A stretch of 7,589 bases of DNA. It comes from Deltaproteobacteria bacterium (GTDB taxonomy: Bacteria > Myxococcota_A > Polyangia > Haliangiales > Haliangiaceae). Of this stretch, positions 1 through 6,800 are shown one piece after another. Where the stretch lies: positions 1 to 7,589 of the forward strand of contig JACCYD010000410.1 in the NCBI GenBank assembly GCA_013696695.1. The letters are read 5' to 3'. Numbering within the stretch: the first letter of the stretch is position 1; the number at the start of each line of letters is the position of its first letter. The translations under genes and the position numbers were made by a program. The notes beneath the pieces are model-generated. The model was given only the letters and a program-made list of their open reading frames with translations. It did no database searches and was not told the origin of the DNA.

Positions 1-2387
1 TCGTAGAGCTGCGCGAGCTCCTGGTACGAGAAGCTGCGCTCGGGATCGAGCTTCTTGGCAGCGCACAGGTGCTTCTCGAGCTCCGCGGTGTTGCCCTCGG
101 TCTCGGCGATTGCCGCGAGGCGAGCGCGCAGATCGGCGTTGTCGTAACCATCGGCGGCGAGCGCCGTGTACATCGACTTCGCCTTCGCGGCGTCGTTCTT
201 GTGCACCGCGATCTCGGCGAGGATGAACCGCGCGATCGGCTGCTTCGGATCGATCACGAGCGCCGCGTTCGCGTTGGCTGCCGCCTTCTCGGCCTCGCCC
301 CCGTAGTAATGGCCGAGCGCGACGTTCGCGCGCGCCTTGCCGTCCTTGGGCGCGGCATCGGCGGCGATCTCGAGCTTGGTGACATCGTCGAAGCCCTTGG
401 TCGGCAGCTTGAACGTGCCGGCGTACGGCTTGAGCCGGATCTCGAGGTACTTGCGAAACTCGCCGTCGAGCTGCGCGACCGACTTGCCGGTGACCAGCTT
501 GAGGACCTCCGGCGTCTCCTTTCCTGTGCCGAACAGCTTCAGCGCCTGGGGGACGATCTTGAAGCCGAAGGTCTGGATCAGCCACTCCATGGTCACCGCC
601 GACTGGTAGTAGGCGACGACGACGGCGCTCTGATCGGGCTGCATGAACTCGGAGTTGAGCGCGCCGATCGACGGCAGCGAGCCGTTCAACATCGCGCCGT
701 AGAGATCGTGGTCGTTCTCGCGCCGCCACGACGGATGCGCGATCAGCGTCTCGTATTCGGACAGGCCCTCCGTGAACCACCGCGGCACGCGCGAGTTCGA
801 GAGCTGGATCGCGAACACGTGGCCGAGCTCGTGCCACATCACCATGCCCCAGTTGATGTCGCCGGTCGCCGGAGACATCGCCGTGATCACCTGACCGAAG
901 CACACGCCGAGCGCGCCGAGATCCGGGAGGCCGACGGTGCGAATGCCGTAGTCGGTGCGATCCGCGTAGAGCTCGAGCGTCACCGGCGTCTTCGGCGTGA
1001 AGCCGTAGCGCTTCACCATGTCGGCGAACGCGCGCTCCATCGTCGGCTCGAGGTAGCGCGAGAACACCGCCTTCTCCTCGTTGTGGTAGCGGATGCGGAA
1101 GCTCTTGGTGTTGGTGACCGAGTACTCCTTCGGGATCGTGTTGCGAAACAGGTTGCGGGTGTTGAACGCGCGGACATTGTACTGGTCGCCCACCCACGAC
1201 TTGTCGATCCACTCGATGCCCTCCTTCTCCATGCCGAGGCGGAGGTAGCCGAGGCCGGCGCCGGCCATCGCTTCGTGGAAATCGGGGCGCAGCTTGACCG
1301 CCTGCTTCTCGAGCTCGATCGCCTCGACGTAGCGATGCTCGCGGACCGCCGAGCGCGCGACGATGCGATACAGCTCCGCGTACTTCGGGTTGATCGCGAA
1401 CGCCTTCGCCTTCTCGGACTCGTAGAGCTTCAGATCGTCGCGCAACCACGCGATCGTGGCCTTCATCGACAGCGCCTCGACATCTTCCTTGTTGATCGCG
1501 AGCACGCCATCGAGTGTCTTGACCGCCGGCTCCCACTGGTTGCCGTCGATCTCGATCGCCGCCTTCACCTTCATCCCGCGCGTGTTCTTCGGATTGACCG
1601 CGAACGCCTTGTCGAGGTGGTGCTTGACCGCCGCGAGGTCGTAGCGCGTCTCCATGATCACCTCGGCCATCGCCGCGTGACCGTCGGGATGGTTGGGGTT
1701 GACCTTGAACACGTCCTCGAGCGTCTGCTCTGCGAGCTGCGCGGCGTACTTCTGAAGGAACAGGTCGGCCCAGGTGACGCCGGCATCGCTGAGCTGCGGC
1801 TTGAGCTTGATCGCCTCGCGGAACGCGTCGTTCGCGAGCTTGTACTGGCCGGTGTGACGCGCCGCCTCCGCGAGGTGGACCATGTCGTCCGGGTTGTCGA
1901 AGTCGAGCTTGTTCTTGTCGCTCTCGGCGATCGTGAGGTCGAACAACGCCTTCGCGCCGAGCGTGTCGCCACCGAGCGCGCGCAGCTTGCCGAGCTCGGT
2001 GCGGACGCTGCGATCGTTCGGCAGATCCTTGAACAGCGCCTCGAGATCCTTGCGCGCTTCGGCGAGCCGGCCTGTCATCCGCCGAAGGTCGGCGAGCACG
2101 ATGCGGGCGTCCGCACCTTGCGTGTCCTTGCCCACGGCGATCGGCGTCAGCGTGGCTTCGGCGGCCGCGTACTCGCCGGTCGCGATCTGCGCGCGCGCGA
2201 GCCAGATGCGAGCGATCGCGCGGTCCTTGCCGGTGACCTTGCCGAGCTCCGCGATCGCCGTCTTGTAGTCGCCTGCGATCAGCTTGTCTCGACCCGTGGT
2301 CAGGTCGGCTCCTGCCAGGTCGGTCAGGGCAAGCAGCAGCACTAACCCCAGGGCACGGACGCGCCCCTGCTTTTGCCCACTCGTCAT
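1..2387 (-). CDS. Exported TPR protein with peptidase MA-like (HExxH) metallopeptidase domain, C-terminus cut by window edge
   Basis: At least 795 codons are open from the ATG at 2387 to the left edge, so the C-terminus is missing. Residues 1-27 form a signal peptide: K6, R9, R11, then a hydrophobic ALGLVLLLAL core and a likely cut after LAGA. Residues about 30-415 are a series of roughly nine or ten TPR-like helix pairs, with repeated AxxxLxxAL-type spacing and NP or KP turns. Residues about 430-640 resemble the peptidase MA (gluzincin) fold: HELGH at 519-523, then RWFTEGLSEYE, where E540 is the probable third zinc ligand, 16 residues after H523. TPR-like repeats resume from about 660 to the edge. 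The product is probably periplasmic or secreted; TPRs may present partners or substrate to the protease. Substrate is unknown. No good ribosome binding site is visible (GAGG lies only one base from the ATG). The active-site motif looks intact, so a catalytic role is plausible but inferred. Confidence 0.88.
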   Translation of the reverse strand, partial: MTSGQKQGRVRALGLVLLLALTDLAGADLTTGRDKLIAGDYKTAIAELGKVTGKDRAIARIWLARAQIATGEYAAAEATLTPIAVGKDTQGADARIVLADLRRMTGRLAEARKDLEALFKDLPNDRSVRTELGKLRALGGDTLGAKALFDLTIAESDKNKLDFDNPDDMVHLAEAARHTGQYKLANDAFREAIKLKPQLSDAGVTWADLFLQKYAAQLAEQTLEDVFKVNPNHPDGHAAMAEVIMETRYDLAAVKHHLDKAFAVNPKNTRGMKVKAAIEIDGNQWEPAVKTLDGVLAINKEDVEALSMKATIAWLRDDLKLYESEKAKAFAINPKYAELYRIVARSAVREHRYVEAIELEKQAVKLRPDFHEAMAGAGLGYLRLGMEKEGIEWIDKSWVGDQYNVRAFNTRNLFRNTIPKEYSVTNTKSFRIRYHNEEKAVFSRYLEPTMERAFADMVKRYGFTPKTPVTLELYADRTDYGIRTVGLPDLGALGVCFGQVITAMSPATGDINWGMVMWHELGHVFAIQLSNSRVPRWFTEGLSEYETLIAHPSWRRENDHDLYGAMLNGSLPSIGALNSEFMQPDQSAVVVAYYQSAVTMEWLIQTFGFKIVPQALKLFGTGKETPEVLKLVTGKSVAQLDGEFRKYLEIRLKPYAGTFKLPTKGFDDVTKLEIAADAAPKDGKARANVALGHYYGGEAEKAAANANAALVIDPKQPIARFILAEIAVHKNDAAKAKSMYTALAADGYDNADLRARLAAIAETEGNTAELEKHLCAAKKLDPERSFSYQELAQLY

Positions 2388-2393
2388 GCCTCG

Positions 2394-2422
2394 AATCTGA
2401 GGGGCGAACCGGCTCGGTGCAA
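2394..2422 (-). promoter_or_regulatory. Candidate promoter of the TPR/metallopeptidase gene
   Basis: On the minus strand, TTGCAC (2422-2417) is followed after 17 nt by CAGATT (2399-2394), which ends six bases before the ATG at 2387. The -35-like box is good; the -10-like box matches the TATAAT consensus at only three positions. If used, transcription would begin at or next to the start codon. Inferred from sequence only. Confidence 0.35.
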
Positions 2423-2432
2423 GGACTTGCGC

Positions 2433-2438
2433 TATGGT
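2433..2438 (+). promoter_or_regulatory. TAnnnT -10-like element, leaderless start of the 2444 gene
   Basis: TATGGT in the context gcgcTATGGT ends five bases before a GTG at 2444. There is no purine-rich ribosome binding site between them and no clear -35 box. The same gcgcTAT context precedes the gene at 5267. The spacing would put the transcription start on or beside the GTG, which supports choosing this start over the in-frame GTG at 2417. Confidence 0.4.
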
Positions 2439-2443
2439 TGCTT

Positions 2444-2950
2444 GTGGCCGAGCCGTCGAAGGAGTCAACAGCCCCCGACAAGGGCATCTACAGCTCGTTC
2501 GACACGTTCCTGAAGCAGGGGATCAAGGAGTATTACGATCGCAGCTGGACCACGCGGCGCGGCAACTTCATCGCGCTTCTGATCGCCTCCGGGTCCACCT
2601 CGTTTGCCCTCGCCAAGGACTCCGTCGTCGATGGTCAGGGCGCCAAGAAGGTCGCGATCGGCGCCGGCGTCGCGATCCTGCTTCGCGTTGGCCTCAAGTA
2701 CGCGCTCGGAGGTCCGCTCGGCCTGGTGATGTCGGTCGCGGCGGGTGCGTCGATGATCGCGTACTTCATCCGCAACCAGAAGGACATCGTCGCCAAGGTG
2801 ACCAAGTACAAGGCGTCGATCGCCGACGTCAGCAAGCGCTATGAAGAGATCCAGACCGGCTGGCGCGACGGCAAGCACCAGATCACCGACCGCAACCTGA
2901 TGGTCGACGGTCTGATGAAGCAGTTCATCACCACCGTCGACGAAGCGTAA
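2444..2950 (+). CDS. Small membrane-associated protein of unknown function
   Basis: I do not recognise this 168-residue protein. It starts MAEPSKESTAPDKG and ends at a TAA at 2948. Residues 1-40 are polar and charged. Residues 41-57 (NFIALLIASGSTSFALA) are a weak hydrophobic segment. Residues 69-83 and 91-109 are Gly/Ala-rich hydrophobic segments that could form a helical hairpin across the membrane, with a GLKYALGGPLG turn between them. Residues 110-160 are a charged, probably helical tail with alternating Lys, Asp and Glu. No enzymatic motif is visible. The GTG at 2444 is preferred to the in-frame GTG at 2417 because a TAnnnT box sits five bases upstream; the longer form would add MQGLALWLL. 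The gene is divergent from the metallopeptidase gene, with 56 bp between starts, and overlaps the convergent gene at 2928-3212 by 23 bp. It is probably real, given its G/C-ending codons and coherent hydropathy. Confidence 0.75.
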   Translation: MAEPSKESTAPDKGIYSSFDTFLKQGIKEYYDRSWTTRRGNFIALLIASGSTSFALAKDSVVDGQGAKKVAIGAGVAILLRVGLKYALGGPLGLVMSVAAGASMIAYFIRNQKDIVAKVTKYKASIADVSKRYEEIQTGWRDGKHQITDRNLMVDGLMKQFITTVDEA

Positions 2951-3212
2951 TTTCCCGCCGGCGCCGGCGAACGATCGCCTGCGGGAGGCGCGTCCCGCGT
3001 CGCAGCAGGAGCTCGTGCACGATGCCGACCGCGGCACCACACACGAGGAAGCCGAGCGCGACCGACGCCAGCAAGAACAGGTCGCGCTGCGCACCGGTCC
3101 CGCGCAACCGGAGGTGATCCGTGATCCATACCGCGGCGATCGCGCCTCCCAGACCGCCGAGGATGGCGCCGATGGCGCGATGGATCCGACCCGCCCTGTC
3201 GAGAACGTCCAT
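2928..3212 (-). CDS. Small two-helix membrane protein with Arg-rich tail
   Basis: The 94-residue frame starts at the ATG at 3212 and ends at TGA (2930-2928). Residues 13-31 (AIGAILGGLGGAIAAVWI and neighbours) and 44-66 (DLFLLASVALGFLVCGAAVGIV) are two clear transmembrane candidates, the first with a Gly-rich packing pattern. Residues 71-93 are a basic tail with a run of five Arg at 82-86, which would favour a cytoplasmic C-terminus. Codons are mostly G/C-ending up to the last dozen, which are less biased because they overlap the 3' end of the opposite gene. I do not recognise the family. No ribosome binding site or TAnnnT box stands out upstream of the ATG, so the start is less certain. A longer minus-strand frame through the same region lacks the membrane signature and looks like a shadow. 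Confidence 0.6.
   Translation of the reverse strand: MDVLDRAGRIHRAIGAILGGLGGAIAAVWITDHLRLRGTGAQRDLFLLASVALGFLVCGAAVGIVHELLLRRGTRLPQAIVRRRRREITLRRRW
2956..2969. repeat. 14-bp perfect palindrome CGCCGGCGCCGGCG
   Basis: This sequence equals its own reverse complement and begins six bases after the stop of the 2444 gene. On the other strand it encodes part of the Arg-rich tail of the 94-residue protein. It could slow or stop transcription at the end of the plus-strand gene, but there is no following T tract, so it is not a standard intrinsic terminator. Such strings also arise by chance in Arg-rich GC-rich coding DNA. Confidence 0.3.
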
Positions 3213-3239
3213 GACACGACGACACCGGGTCAGTACACG

Positions 3240-3249
3240 CGTTGCAACG
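3240..3249. repeat. 10-bp perfect palindrome CGTTGCAACG
   Basis: This perfect inverted repeat lies in the intergenic region between the divergent genes at 3212 and 3360 and abuts the first 24-nt direct repeat, sharing its first two bases. It could be a dimeric regulator site or part of the repeat element. Nothing else supports a function. Confidence 0.25.
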
Positions 3250-3330
3250 GGGACGGTTCTTGCTTCCGTGACTTCACCCCGAAGCGGCGGAAATCACGTC
3301 GCCGTTCGGGGACGGTTCTTACTTGCGTGA
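3248..3330. repeat. Pair of 24-nt direct repeats flanking a hairpin (REP-like element)
   Basis: Two copies, at 3248-3271 and 3307-3330, share the core CGGGGACGGTTCTT. They continue as gCTTcCGTGA and aCTTgCGTGA, so 22 of 24 positions match, with a 59-bp period. Between them CCCCGAA-g-CGGCG (3277-3289) can pair with CGCCG-TTCGGGG (3300-3311), giving a 12-bp stem with one bulged G and a 10-nt loop. The right arm overlaps the second repeat. The element is wholly intergenic. Its make-up resembles REP-type palindromic repeats, sometimes mobilised by Y1 (RAYT) transposases, but no transposase is present here. Because it sits between two divergent starts, it could instead be a regulatory array. The repeats are directly seen; the class is inferred. 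Confidence 0.6.
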
Positions 3331-3347
3331 TGGCGGCGCGACGATGT

Positions 3348-3353
3348 TAGGGT
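3348..3353 (+). promoter_or_regulatory. TAnnnT -10-like element of the lipase-like gene
   Basis: TAGGGT ends six bases before the ATG at 3360. There is no ribosome binding site in the gap. TTGCGT at 3323-3328, inside the second direct repeat, lies 19 bases upstream and could act as a poor -35 element. If so, the repeat element supplies part of this promoter. Inferred from sequence only. Confidence 0.4.
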
Positions 3354-3359
3354 CCGTCG

Positions 3360-5249
3360 ATGCTGCGCCGCCTGCTCTGTCCGCTGGTCGTCGTCTTCGG
3401 ATGTGGGGGTGACGAGCCAGGAGTCACCGCGTTGTTCGCGCTGCCGGGTGGCACGCCCGGCGACGATTACTACGCGACGCCATTTCCAAACGATCTGTGG
3501 CGGGACGACGACGGCACGATCGACATGTCGCTGTTCCCGACCAACAGCCTGATCGTCGAGGACTACCGCGCGGCCGCGGACACGCTCGATGGCTTCGGCA
3601 AGAACAGCGCGATCTACGCGCGCTTCGACGGCGCCCTCGATCCCGCGAGCCTCCCCGACGCGGCTGGCTCGATCACGGACGATGCCTCGATCTATCTCGT
3701 CGACGTCGATCCCGAGTCGGCGACCTACGGCGAGCGCACGCCGATCAGCGCGCAGTTTCGCGCTGGTCACACGCAGACGATCGGTGACAACCATCTGTCC
3801 GCGCGGCCGTTCCCCGGCTTTCCGCTCGCCGACTCGACGACGTACGCGCTCGTGATCACCGATCGCGTGCGCGATGCCTCCGGCAATTCGATCGGTGCGG
3901 CGCCGCTGTTCCGCGAGCTCCTCGGCGACGGCGGCGATCAGCTCGTCGTCGATTCCCGTCAGGCGTACGCACCGTTGATCGCGTATCTCGACGAAGCGGG
4001 TGGCGACGAGCGCGACGATGTCGTGTCCGCCGCGGTGTTCACCACGCAGTCCGCGACGTCGATCGCGACCGCGATCCGTAAGGGCGTGTATGGCGCCGCA
4101 GCTCCGGTCGGCACCGACATCACGAGTCCGGCCACCAACGTCAACTTCAAGACGTTCATCGGCAACTACCTCGCTCCGAATCTGCAGACCGGCGATGCAC
4201 CGTATCGCGATGCGCCCACCGGCGAGATCATCGTCACCGCGGGCGTCGCGACGGTTCAGCGCATGGAGCCGATGCGCTTCGCACTCACGGTGCCGGCCGG
4301 CGAACCACCTGCGGGCGGGTTTCCGATCTGCATCTACAGCCACGGCACCGGCGGCGATTTCACCTCGTTCATCGACGACGGCACGGCGCTGTCGCTCGCG
4401 GGCCAGGGGATCGCCGTGATCTCCACCGATCAAGTGCTGCACGGCCCGCGCAACCCGGGCGGTAGCGCGGAGCTCGACTTCTTCAACATCGGCAACCCGT
4501 ACGCGATGCGCGACAACGCGCTGCAAGGCGCCGCGGATGCGTGGTCGCAGCTCCGGCTCGCCGACGGCCTGTCGATCGTCGACGGCCAGCGCACGGTCAC
4601 GCTCGATCCCACGAAGGTGTCATTCTTCGGTCACTCGCAAGGCGGCCTCACGGGTCCCGCCTTCGTCGCGTTCGAGCCCTCGCTCTCCGGCGCGGTGATG
4701 TCAGGTACCGGCGGCCTGCTCTATCTCGCCCTGCTCTACAAGACGGCGCCCCTCGACATCCCGTCGCTGGTCGAGGCGTTCATCCGCGACAACCCGGTCG
4801 ACGAAGAGAACCCGTCGCTCGCCCTCGTGCAGATGTGGGCCGAGCGCGCCGACGGCGTCAACTACGCGCCGTTCATGACGCGATTCCCGCAGGTCGTCGA
4901 CGGCGTGCAGCTCGCACCGCGCAACATCTACCAGACCGAAGGCTTCACCGACACGTTCACTCCGAACCCGTCGATCGAAGCGTTCGCCACCGCGCTCGGC
5001 GGCGACATCGTGATGACGGCCGACGTCGCCGAGGTCCCCGGCCTCGCGCTGCGCGGCCGCATGATCAAGTCGCCGCCGTTCGACACCAACGTCAACACGG
5101 CCACCGCTGCACTCGCGCAATTCCGGCAAGCGGGCGGCTCGGATGGCCACTTCGTGGTGTTCGATATCCCGAGCGCCGAGCGCCAGGCCGCGGAGTTCCT
5201 CGGCACGCTCGCACGCACCGGCACCGCGACCGTCGTCGCGCCCAACTAA
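3360..5249 (+). CDS. Secreted alpha/beta-hydrolase lipoprotein, VolA-like lipase/esterase
   Basis: This 629-residue protein begins MLRRLLCPLVVVFGCGGDE: a short basic start, a hydrophobic core and a lipobox-like VFGC with C15 as the probable lipidated residue, so it should be anchored in the envelope. Residues about 35-180 resemble the bacterial lipase N-terminal region seen in VolA-type lipoproteins: TPFPNDLW, DGTIDM, then LDGFGKNSAIYARFDGALDP, then a beta-rich stretch ending in a TYALVITDRVRDASGN segment. The catalytic domain follows: YSHGTGG at 326-332 (oxyanion-hole region) and the nucleophile elbow GHSQGG at 424-429 with S426. D531 in GFTDTFTP and H597 in SDGHFVVF are the likely acid and base. 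The triad is complete, so it is probably active on lipid or other ester bonds; the substrate cannot be told. The gene is preceded by a TAnnnT box and followed 17 bp later by the 5267 gene. Family placement is by motif recognition, not by alignment. Confidence 0.85.
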   Translation: MLRRLLCPLVVVFGCGGDEPGVTALFALPGGTPGDDYYATPFPNDLWRDDDGTIDMSLFPTNSLIVEDYRAAADTLDGFGKNSAIYARFDGALDPASLPDAAGSITDDASIYLVDVDPESATYGERTPISAQFRAGHTQTIGDNHLSARPFPGFPLADSTTYALVITDRVRDASGNSIGAAPLFRELLGDGGDQLVVDSRQAYAPLIAYLDEAGGDERDDVVSAAVFTTQSATSIATAIRKGVYGAAAPVGTDITSPATNVNFKTFIGNYLAPNLQTGDAPYRDAPTGEIIVTAGVATVQRMEPMRFALTVPAGEPPAGGFPICIYSHGTGGDFTSFIDDGTALSLAGQGIAVISTDQVLHGPRNPGGSAELDFFNIGNPYAMRDNALQGAADAWSQLRLADGLSIVDGQRTVTLDPTKVSFFGHSQGGLTGPAFVAFEPSLSGAVMSGTGGLLYLALLYKTAPLDIPSLVEAFIRDNPVDEENPSLALVQMWAERADGVNYAPFMTRFPQVVDGVQLAPRNIYQTEGFTDTFTPNPSIEAFATALGGDIVMTADVAEVPGLALRGRMIKSPPFDTNVNTATAALAQFRQAGGSDGHFVVFDIPSAERQAAEFLGTLARTGTATVVAPN

Positions 5250-5255
5250 CCGCGC

Positions 5256-5261
5256 TATCTT
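5256..5261 (+). promoter_or_regulatory. TAnnnT -10-like element between lipase-like gene and DPRG/HEAT gene
   Basis: TATCTT in the context cgcgcTATCTT lies in the 17-bp gap after the upstream stop and ends five bases before the ATG at 5267. It matches the gcgcTAT context at 2433. There is no ribosome binding site in the gap. It suggests the downstream gene can start its own leaderless transcript instead of depending on read-through. Confidence 0.4.
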
Positions 5262-5266
5262 GGCGC

Positions 5267-6280
5267 ATGGCGCTCACTGATTACGACGAGCTGGCCGCTC
5301 GCTCGTTCGAGGAGCCGCACGATGCCGACCTGCGTGCGGCCGTGCTGGTTTGCGCCGACGCGTTGACCGAGATCGAGGATCCGCGCGGCCCGCTGATCAC
5401 GATGGAGCACGCGCTCGAGAATGCCGAGCCTCGTCGCGCGCTCGAGCTGCGTCGCGCGATGCACGAGCACGCGATGGGCGAAGGTGCCGGCCTGCTCGGT
5501 GCCGCCGCGCCGTTGATGGCCGCCGGCCGTACGCTCTCGCTCGAGTGGCGCTCCGGCAAGCTGTACGGCGTCACGATCGACGCGCGCTACCTGCCGCGGA
5601 AGTCGAAGATCACCGTCGGCCAGCTCGTGGACAACGTGCTGAAGGCGCCGGCCGCGACCGATCTGCGCCGGCTGCGCGTCCGCGTGCGGATCCCGCAAGA
5701 CTTCGAGAGCATCTCGCAGATGCTCGTCGCGCGCTCGCGCCGGCCGCCTCTCGAGGAGCTCGTCATCTACACCTCGGCGTGGCCACACCAGATGACGCCG
5801 ACGCAGCAGCGTTTCCTCGGCGACTTTTATCCGCACCTGTACTTCGTCGTGCAGCTCGATCGCACGTTGTCGCTGCCGCTGACCGCTGAAGTCGCGGCCC
5901 CCGCGCGCTACATCCCCGACGTGCTGCTCTGCGATCCGCCGACGACACCCGAGGCGCGCACGTTGCTCGGTCGCGCGCTCAGCCACGCCGATCGCGATCT
6001 GCGCGTCGCCGCGTTGCAACGAGTCGCCGCGATCGGCCCGGCGGCGAAGGTGTTCGAGAGCCTGCTGTGCACGTTGCTCCAGCCGGGCATCGCCGGGCCG
6101 CCGATCACTGGCCGCGCCACGTCGGTGCCACATGTTCCGATCGTCACGGCCCTGCAAGCACTCGGTCCATCGCAGGCCGCGCATCGCGTGCTGTCGAAGG
6201 TGGCGAGCCGCCCCGAGTACTACGACGCTGAGACGCGACGCGCGGCCGGCAGTGCCGCCGCGAAGTTTCGTCCATCGTGA
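5267..6280 (+). CDS. TIGR02996-like (DPRG motif) protein with HEAT-like C-terminal repeats
   Basis: The protein has 337 residues, starting MALTDYDELAARSF. Residues about 7-45 match the repeat-companion domain TIGR02996 in layout: an acidic helix, then VCADALTEIEDPRGPLI, corresponding to the family's YADWL-x-GDPRGEFI pattern, with DPRG at 38-41. Residues 65-105 (HEHA, LLGAAAPL, LSLEWRSGKLYGVTI) resemble the segment after this domain in other proteins, which ends in a WRxGxL strand. The middle part (116-200) has leucine-rich, strand-like stretches such as LEELVIYTS. Residues 228-335 read as HEAT-like helical repeats, e.g. LSHADRDLRVAALQRVAAIGP. No signal peptide or membrane segment is seen, so it is probably cytoplasmic. 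The architecture suggests a binding or scaffold protein; the partner is unknown. The frame stays open upstream to 4541 inside the lipase-like gene, but the TAnnnT box five bases before 5267 and the change in composition favour this ATG. Confidence 0.8.
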   Translation: MALTDYDELAARSFEEPHDADLRAAVLVCADALTEIEDPRGPLITMEHALENAEPRRALELRRAMHEHAMGEGAGLLGAAAPLMAAGRTLSLEWRSGKLYGVTIDARYLPRKSKITVGQLVDNVLKAPAATDLRRLRVRVRIPQDFESISQMLVARSRRPPLEELVIYTSAWPHQMTPTQQRFLGDFYPHLYFVVQLDRTLSLPLTAEVAAPARYIPDVLLCDPPTTPEARTLLGRALSHADRDLRVAALQRVAAIGPAAKVFESLLCTLLQPGIAGPPITGRATSVPHVPIVTALQALGPSQAAHRVLSKVASRPEYYDAETRRAAGSAAAKFRPS

Positions 6281-6318
6281 ATCGGATAGCGTCGCGGTCA
6301 GCATCATCGCGAGCTGCG

Positions 6319-6758
6319 ATGGTGGCCGGCATCTACGACCTCCGCATACCGGACGCCATGGCCGACGAGCCGGAGCACGCGCTCGCCATGGCGAGAGCTT
6401 CGACCTCCGCGTCATGATGTCGAGCCCCGAGGCCGCCGCGACGCCGCTGCGCGCCGGAGCTCTTGCTCGTCCGTACGCAGCGGCCACGCTCGCGGGCGGC
6501 GCGCTCGTCGTGCTCACCGGTGACCGCCGCGTCGGCTCCGCCGGGCGCGATCTCGACCCACACCGGCACCGGCAGGAAGCCGCATGCGGTGTCTGCAGCG
6601 CGTCGAGGAAGCAATGCGTACGGACCTGCTTGTGGGTTCGGACGTTCGCACGCGGCATTCGGTGCGGCGCGTCGTCTGTCAGCGACTCCGCAATCGCAGT
6701 GTTCGTGCGTGCCTCACGATCGTATTTGCGACATCTGGCGACGAACGTCGTTTGGTAA
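6319..6758 (+). pseudogene. Possible frameshifted gene remnant
   Basis: From the ATG at 6319 one frame reads MVAGIYDLRIPDAMADEPEH then ALAM and soon stops at 6415-6417. From 6390 the next frame continues naturally as GESFDLRVMMSSPEAAATPL and stays open to a TAA at 6756. Adding one G to the GG at 6390-6391 would join them (ALAM-GESFDL). Codon bias is coding-like to about 6560 and then fades, so the true end is uncertain. I do not recognise the product. A 93-codon minus-strand frame (6614-6333) also has fair codon use and is an alternative reading. The evidence is weak. Confidence 0.25.
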
Positions 6759-6800
6759 GGCTTGTCACGTGGCCTACCGCCGGTGACCGCTTGTAAGAAA

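Noticed and set aside
69..2345. 758-codon open frame on the plus strand
   Set aside because: It is the antisense register of the TPR/metallopeptidase gene. Its translation is Arg/Leu/Val-rich with no domain, whereas the minus strand gives a signal peptide, TPRs and HELGH.
2465..3217. 250-codon minus-strand frame through the 2444 gene
   Set aside because: It lacks the two clean membrane segments found in the 94-residue frame and lies opposite the coherent 168-residue protein.
3294..4526. 410-codon minus-strand frame opposite the lipase-like gene
   Set aside because: It has an Arg/Val/Ala-biased composition with no motif. The plus strand carries a lipoprotein signal and a full catalytic triad, so this is a shadow.
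4541..5266. N-terminal extension of the DPRG/HEAT gene inside the lipase-like gene
   Set aside because: The extension translates as Arg/Pro-rich low-complexity sequence typical of an out-of-frame reading, and a TAnnnT box marks the ATG at 5267.
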